Part shown: positions 52,665 through 56,945 of the stretch, piece after piece | Numbering within the stretch: the stretch's first letter is position 1 | Layout: every line of letters begins with the position of its first letter | Origin: Oligoflexia bacterium | Lineage (GTDB): Bacteria; Bdellovibrionota; UBA1018 | Direction: 5' to 3' | Assembly (NCBI GenBank): GCA_023701205.1 | Contig: JAMPXJ010000030.1 | Span: 1 to 56,945 of the forward strand | Length of the DNA stretch: 56,945 bases | Notes under the pieces: generated by a model | What the model was told of the DNA's origin: nothing | The model's database searches: none | What the model saw: only the letters and a program-made list of their open reading frames with translations | Program-made: the position numbers and the translations under genes

Positions 52665-53816
52665 ATGTCACACCGTGCAAGGTTGCTCGGAGCGACCGTT
52701 TGGATCGCGACCATCTTTTCGGCATCTCCACTTTGGGGCGCGGAGCTCATCGCGCCTTGTATCTGGGCGGATTCCGCGCAGGAGTACGCGAAGCTGAAAG
52801 CCAAGGGGCCGCACGCCGGCGAGCGGCTCTGCAAACACGTGATCCCGGAGCTCAAGAAGCTCATCGAGGACATGGTCCGCGAGCGCGCGGAGCTTTACTA
52901 CAACGGGTGCGAGCTGGATGCGGTTCGCGGGACGGATCGGCCGCAGTGCCTGGGCCGGCTCGGTAACGATGTTCCCAAGGAAACCTGCAATTCGCTCGAC
53001 ACGCCGGGCGTTCCGAAGACTTTCAACCGCATCGTCGAGAAGAACCGCAACCATAACTTCGATTTCCACGAGCTCAAGGGCGTCGGGTTCGCCGATCATC
53101 GCCGACCCGGCGCAGAGTGCGGGCGCTGGCCGCTGTTCCGCACGCGGATCTCGGGCAAGTCCTGCAAGATCACGCCGGAGTACGCCAAAGGCGGCGGCTT
53201 CATCGAGGACTCCTACAATCGCGGCGCGTTCATCCAGGCGCTCAACTGCTTCCATCAGCAGGTGCAGTTCGAGCTCGACAAGGGCAAGGTCCTGCTGACG
53301 ATGGAAAAGGTGCCCGACGACACGGGTGCCGTCCGGGAACAGGAGGGCCCCTGCGCGGTCATGGCCCGCCTGTACCAGGAACAGAAAGCCGGCACCGAGC
53401 GCGCCAATAACCTCAACCTGGGCACGGCCGAGAATCTCGAGGAGATCGAGCAGTGCACGGGTGACGAGAAGATCGATTCGACCCAGCTGAACTCCGATCG
53501 AGGCCGCCTGCGCCAGAGCGCCTGCCAGCTCAAGGCGGCGCGCGACGCGCTCGAGAAGGCGTTCGCGGCGGTGGCGGCCTGCGAGATCGGGCTGCGCGCG
53601 GGGAATTCCTACGTGGGCAAGTTCATCGGCACCGGAATCACCCACGACGAGATCGCCCGCGCGGCGTTCGAGTCGGGCCGGGGCCGCAAGGGGAAGTCGC
53701 GCCAGTGCAATCACAAGTGGGTGCTCAACAAGTTTTACATTCCGACCTACACCAAGCGTTTCAAGACCAAGGCCGAGGCGATCTGGAACGCCACGACCTG
53801 CGGGCCAAGGAACTAA
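52665..53816 (+). CDS. Secreted cysteine-rich protein, unrecognised
   Basis: A 383-residue precursor with a signal peptide (LLGATVWIATIFSASPLWGAE). The mature protein has more than ten cysteines spread along its length, helical charged segments and a C-terminal segment NHKWVLNKFYIPTYTKRF. Disulphide bonding outside the cytoplasm is likely. No enzyme motif is visible. It precedes the Gly-rich lipoprotein by 15 nt, so the pair is probably one operon and may form one structure. Confidence 0.72.
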   Translation: MSHRARLLGATVWIATIFSASPLWGAELIAPCIWADSAQEYAKLKAKGPHAGERLCKHVIPELKKLIEDMVRERAELYYNGCELDAVRGTDRPQCLGRLGNDVPKETCNSLDTPGVPKTFNRIVEKNRNHNFDFHELKGVGFADHRRPGAECGRWPLFRTRISGKSCKITPEYAKGGGFIEDSYNRGAFIQALNCFHQQVQFELDKGKVLLTMEKVPDDTGAVREQEGPCAVMARLYQEQKAGTERANNLNLGTAENLEEIEQCTGDEKIDSTQLNSDRGRLRQSACQLKAARDALEKAFAAVAACEIGLRAGNSYVGKFIGTGITHDEIARAAFESGRGRKGKSRQCNHKWVLNKFYIPTYTKRFKTKAEAIWNATTCGPRN

Positions 53817-53831
53817 GGAGAGGGGGCTTTC

Positions 53832-54758
53832 ATGAAAACCCGGCAAAGGATCATCGTTCAGTCAGTCCTGCTCGCGGCCGCGACCGCGCTGGCCTTTCCC
53901 GCCTGCAAAAGCGACAAAGGCAAAGCCGTCACCTATCCGCCGCGGCATCTGGAAGAGTCCTGCTACATCTTCGGTCAGACGCTCTATGGTGCCCACGCCA
54001 CTGATTGCTGCGAGAAAAACGGCTCCGGCGTCTGGGTGCCGAAACCTTCGGCTTCCCAGCCCGCCGGCCGTTGCCCGAGCGCGCCGGGTCTGGCCGCGGT
54101 CACGACGGCGATGAACACCTTCCAGGAGGCGGTCAATGTGGGACGCTCGGGCGTCGAGTCCGCCCGGCGGCTCGAGAATCACGCGGAGGTTTCGAAAAAC
54201 TCCCGGATCGCGGCCGCGACGGCCGCGCAGCCCAAAGGGGGAGAGGTCAAGAAGACGGACGGCCCAATCGCGGCCGGTGAGCTCGGTGAGCTCGTCGGTT
54301 CGAGCTCGGGAGGCGGAGCCTACCCGGGGAGCGCCGGCGGCGGCGGTGGAGGGCTGGGAGGAGGGGGCTCGGGTTCAGGGCTTTCGGACGTGAGGACGAG
54401 CGCCGCGCCGCGGGTTCAGACGGAGCCCGAAATGGTGCGGAACCCCGATACCGCCAGCGGCGGCTATACCGGTGGCGGTGGCGGCGGAGGTGCGGTCGGC
54501 GGCGCGGGCTTCGGGCGCGGTTCGGGAATCTGGGATTCGCTCGCGGGCGGAGCCGGCCTGGGCGGCAATGGCGTCGAGGGCGGCGCGCCCAAATCCATGA
54601 CCTTCGGCCGCGATCCGGCTTCGATGAACGCCATGGGCTCGGCCGATCCTGAGGACTATTTCTCGAGGGTGAAGCCCGGAGACAGCATCTTCAAGGTCGT
54701 CGAGCGCCGGTATACCTCGAAAGCCCAGAACTGGGCCCTGAGCGACGCGAAGAAGTAA
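53832..54758 (+). CDS. Glycine-rich lipoprotein with LysM-like end
   Basis: A 308-residue precursor with lipobox FPAC. Four or five cysteines lie in the first 85 residues (including a CC pair). A Gly/Ser-rich disordered stretch (about 150-255) follows. The C-terminal segment SRVKPGDSIFKVVERRY resembles the first half of a LysM peptidoglycan-binding motif but is short. GGAGAGGGGG provides a strong ribosome-binding site. It forms a pair with the cysteine-rich protein upstream. Confidence 0.72.
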   Translation: MKTRQRIIVQSVLLAAATALAFPACKSDKGKAVTYPPRHLEESCYIFGQTLYGAHATDCCEKNGSGVWVPKPSASQPAGRCPSAPGLAAVTTAMNTFQEAVNVGRSGVESARRLENHAEVSKNSRIAAATAAQPKGGEVKKTDGPIAAGELGELVGSSSGGGAYPGSAGGGGGGLGGGGSGSGLSDVRTSAAPRVQTEPEMVRNPDTASGGYTGGGGGGGAVGGAGFGRGSGIWDSLAGGAGLGGNGVEGGAPKSMTFGRDPASMNAMGSADPEDYFSRVKPGDSIFKVVERRYTSKAQNWALSDAKK

Positions 54759-54788
54759 GCGCGCCCTCTTCCGCCGCGCGACCGGTCC

Positions 54789-56276
54789 ATGTATAAGGCC
54801 GGTATGAGCTCTTCTCTGAATCCGGTTGGTCCGGTCCGCACGCGTTTCGCTCCTTCGCCCACGGGCTTCCTGCATATCGGGGGGGTACGCACCGCGCTTT
54901 TCTGCTGGCTTTACGCGCGCAAGCACCAGGGCCAGTTCCTGCTTCGGATCGAGGACACGGATCTCGAGCGCTCCGAGGAACGTTTCACCACGGACATCCT
55001 GGCCTCGATGAAATGGCTGGGGCTGACCTGGGACGAGGAGCCGATCTACCAGAGCAAGCGTCTCGAGGTTTACCGCGCGAAAGCGGAGGAGCTCATCGAA
55101 AAGGGCCTGGCCTACCGCTGCACCTGCAGCGAGGCGGATGTCGAGAAGATGCGCGAACGACTCATGGCCGAGGGCAAGAAGCCCATGTACGACCGCAGCT
55201 GCCGGGACAAGAAGCAACCCGCCTCGGTCCCGCACGTGATCCGCCTCAAGGTGCCCCTGGACGGGTACGTGGAATTCAACGATCTCATCCGCGGCCCGAT
55301 CCGCGTGGAGAATGCCGAGATCGACGATTTCGTCCTGATCCGTTCCAATGGCGCCCCGACTTACAACCTCTCGGTCGTGGTCGATGACGTCCATTCGCGC
55401 ATGACTCACATCATCCGCGGCGACGACCACATCAACAACACGCCCAAGCAGATCCATCTCTATCGCTACTTCGATTACCCGATCCCGCTCTTCGCGCACA
55501 TGCCGATGATCCTGGGGCCGGACAAGAAGAAGCTCTCCAAGCGCCATGGCGCGGTCTCGGCGAACGTCTACCGCGCGGACGGCTACCTGCCCGAGGCGCT
55601 CCTGAACTTCCTCGCGCGCCTGGGCTGGAGCCATGGCGACCAGGAGATCTTCAGCGTCAAGGAGATGATCGAGTACTTCTCCTTCGAGCACTGCCAGAAG
55701 AGCTCGGCCGTGTTCAATACCGAGAAGCTTCTCTGGCTCAACGGCGCCCACATCCGCCAGGTCGCGCCCGAGCGCCTGCGCGGGATCGTGCTCGAGGATT
55801 ACGCCGATTTCTTCACGCCCGCGGGCTCGCTCGAGCAGGCCAAAGGGGAGATTGGGCTCAAGCTCGTGGCCCTGGTCCAGCCCAAGGTCAAGACGGTAAA
55901 GGAGATCGCCGAGCAGCTCGTGCCCTTGTGCACCCCAGGCGCGATCGAGCCGGATCTCTCGGTCGAGCTGAAATGGAAAAAAGACCCGAATCTCAAGAAA
56001 GCCACGCAGGCCGCGGTCGCCCATGCGCTCGAGGAGCTTGCGAAAAAGGCCGGCGCGGCCTCGTCGCTTGCGAACGCCGGAATGACCCATTCGGATGTCG
56101 AAGCCCTCCTGCGGCAGCTCTGCGAGCAGCACGGCGTGAAGCTCGGGGACCTCGCCCAGCCCATGCGCCTGACGATGACGGGCAAGCTCACGAGCAGCGC
56201 GGGGCTCTTTGATCTGATGACGCTTCTGCCCTGGAGCACGGTCCAGGCCCGGTTGCGCAGGGTCGCCGAGCTCTGA
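54789..56276 (+). CDS. gltX: Glutamyl-tRNA synthetase
   Basis: A class I synthetase that charges tRNA-Glu. The 495-residue protein has RFAPSPTGFLHIGG (HIGH-type) and KKLSKRHG (KMSKS-type). The zinc region has C-T-C and a later Cys (RSCRDKK), but the fourth ligand of the E. coli enzyme (His) is missing. Start ATG 54789 or 54804; neither has a clear ribosome-binding site. A tRNA-Gln gene follows 81 nt downstream, so a non-discriminating enzyme that also charges tRNA-Gln is conceivable (inference). Confidence 0.95.
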   Translation: MYKAGMSSSLNPVGPVRTRFAPSPTGFLHIGGVRTALFCWLYARKHQGQFLLRIEDTDLERSEERFTTDILASMKWLGLTWDEEPIYQSKRLEVYRAKAEELIEKGLAYRCTCSEADVEKMRERLMAEGKKPMYDRSCRDKKQPASVPHVIRLKVPLDGYVEFNDLIRGPIRVENAEIDDFVLIRSNGAPTYNLSVVVDDVHSRMTHIIRGDDHINNTPKQIHLYRYFDYPIPLFAHMPMILGPDKKKLSKRHGAVSANVYRADGYLPEALLNFLARLGWSHGDQEIFSVKEMIEYFSFEHCQKSSAVFNTEKLLWLNGAHIRQVAPERLRGIVLEDYADFFTPAGSLEQAKGEIGLKLVALVQPKVKTVKEIAEQLVPLCTPGAIEPDLSVELKWKKDPNLKKATQAAVAHALEELAKKAGAASSLANAGMTHSDVEALLRQLCEQHGVKLGDLAQPMRLTMTGKLTSSAGLFDLMTLLPWSTVQARLRRVAEL

Positions 56277-56296
56277 AAAAACCGTTTTACTTTCGC

Positions 56297-56326
56297 TGGA
56301 CAGCGCGCGCGCGCTCGGGCTATAGA
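56297..56326 (+). promoter_or_regulatory. Candidate promoter of tRNA-Gln
   Basis: TGGACA (56297-56302), an 18-bp spacer and TATAGA (56321-56326). Transcription would start about 25 nt before the mature tRNA end, as expected for a tRNA gene. Confidence 0.55.
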
Positions 56327-56357
56327 AGCCAGGACTTCGTTCTTTAAAACTTGGTGG

Positions 56358-56431
56358 TGGGGAATCGTCCAATGGTAGGACTCCAGACTCTGACTCTGGC
56401 TATCTAGGTTCGAATCCTAGTTCCCCAGCCA
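56358..56431 (+). tRNA. tRNA-Gln (anticodon CTG)
   Basis: A 74-nt cloverleaf with encoded CCA. The acceptor stem TGGGGAA pairs with TTCCCCA, and the anticodon loop CTCTGAC reads CAG codons. The T arm GGTTCGAATCC is normal. The last 21 nt of the tRNA plus 11 nt beyond are duplicated 352 bp downstream, and parts are also present in inverted orientation. Confidence 0.97.
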
Positions 56432-56606
56432 TTCTTCCCTTCACGAAAAAAATCAGAATCAAACCAGAGAGAGACCACCCCGTGAAATGCCACGGACATC
56501 CTGTCCTCGCACCGCCGGACATCCATGTCCTGTGCAAGGCATTTTCCCGGGGTGGTCTCTCTCTGGTTTGGCTACGAATTTGGTGCGTGAAGGGAAGAAT
56601 GGCTGG
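56425..56606. repeat. Long nested inverted repeat
   Basis: The outer arms 56425-56445/56586-56606 (21 bp) and the inner arms 56461-56482/56548-56569 (22 bp) are perfect. A further 7 bp (56485-56491/56538-56544) and two small apical hairpins (56494-56506 and 56517-56530) complete a structure of about 180 nt. It could also act as a terminator for tRNA-Gln, although no T-tract follows. Confidence 0.9.
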
Positions 56607-56616
56607 TTTATAAAGT

Positions 56617-56749
56617 CAAAACGCGGAGCGTTTTGTACCTTAGACTAGGATTCGAAAGGCGGAAGACGCGGGGGACCCGCTTGCGGGTCGCGTCTGAGCC
56701 CGGCCTGCAGCCAATGCGCCTTCGGCGCATACCTGAGCGCGTGTAGCGC
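56617..56749. repeat. Run of consecutive short hairpins
   Basis: Four stem-loops follow one another: 56617-56635 (8 bp), 56664-56695 (7 + 5 bp), 56714-56730 (6-7 bp) and 56737-56749 (4 bp). The last three lie within an 11-bp enclosing inverted repeat (56644-56654/56763-56773). No frame is coding. Confidence 0.75.
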
Positions 56750-56893
56750 GAGGAGCGGAAGGCGAATCCTAGTTCCCCAGCCATTCTTCCCTTCTCAACT
56801 CAGAAAACAAAGCAGACCGTAAAGTCTCTGTGGCGCCCGTGAGACGTGTCCAAATAAATATGGGAATCCTCTCGAAAAGGAGGGGTGAACCCC

Positions 56894-56945
56894 ATGAACT
56901 CAATCAAACAGCGTCCGGTATCTGCTGCAATCTCGCAGCTGCGCG
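56894..56945 (+). CDS. Start of a gene cut by the window end
   Basis: Seventeen codons from ATG 56894, preceded by the strong site aaaaggagggg 9 nt upstream. The visible residues start MNSIKQRPVSAAISQLR. Too short to identify. Confidence 0.55.
   Translation, partial: MNSIKQRPVSAAISQLR

Larger units (their letters stand above)
56411..56794. repeat. Dyad-rich element bounded by direct copies of the tRNA-Gln 3' end
   Basis: A 32-bp direct repeat (56411-56442 and 56763-56794, identical) bounds a gene-free segment. Inside are an inverted copy of the flanking part (56586-56606, complementary to 56425-56445, 21 bp) and an inverted copy of the T-arm part (56644-56654). A small att-bounded island, a MITE-like element or a tandem duplication could all give this picture. 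Confidence 0.85.

Noticed and set aside
54375..56372. 665-codon minus-strand frame opposite gltX
   Set aside because: Antisense shadow; the plus strand carries GluRS motifs and the tRNA-Gln promoter region.

Overview
This is a high-GC bacterial chromosome segment from a Gram-negative organism. It carries arabinose-5-phosphate isomerase (KDO/LPS synthesis), many lipobox proteins, an outer-membrane barrel-like protein and a periplasmic-type amidase. The style suggests a Bdellovibrionota or other former deltaproteobacterial lineage: dense short operons with 4-nt start/stop overlaps, many secreted or lipoprotein hypotheticals, long coiled-coil proteins, and an S2P-trpS-scpA-scpB-rluB cluster. This placement is an inference, not a measurement.

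Layout. 1-340: initiator tRNA-fMet (minus) with its own terminator. 547-942: small zinc-ribbon protein. 952-9823: a long minus-strand cluster read LysR, XerD-type recombinase, site-2 protease, TrpS, ScpA, ScpB, PilZ protein, histidine kinase, RluB-type pseudouridine synthase. 9936-19371: small secreted proteins, amidase, MutY, an HNH endonuclease behind a repeat-rich gap, an NlpC/P60-like pair and a YegD-like Hsp70. 19495-24694: MutS, a barrel-like protein, and a Dph6-like/Fic pair under a palindromic operator. 24983-28347: three exported proteins (small protein, HExxH + DUF4105 protein, alpha/beta hydrolase). 28356-34007: pyruvate kinase overlapping a 682-residue coiled-coil protein, then two envelope proteins. 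34075-36475: KdsD, a small membrane zinc ribbon and a DsbA-type lipoprotein. 36593-40604: response regulator, HEAT-repeat and membrane coiled-coil genes, then SuhB and a class IV aminotransferase. 40656-44675: lipoprotein, HflX and a retropepsin/PDZ protein. 44653-51019: the conserved rimP-nusA-infB-rbfA-truB operon (minus) with an attenuator-like leader. 51191-54758: cytochrome-type and cysteine- or glycine-rich exported proteins. 54789-56431: GltX followed by tRNA-Gln(CTG). 56432-56893: a gene-free, heavily folded element bounded by direct copies of the tRNA-Gln 3' end.

Most of the content is housekeeping (translation, repair, segregation, envelope). The strongest unexplained signals are: the dyad-rich element behind tRNA-Gln; the Fic/Dph6-like operon with a perfect 22-bp palindrome at its start; the 20-unit octapeptide tail of the pseudouridine synthase; the PilZ and kinase genes inserted in the scpAB-rluB cluster; and the rimP leader.
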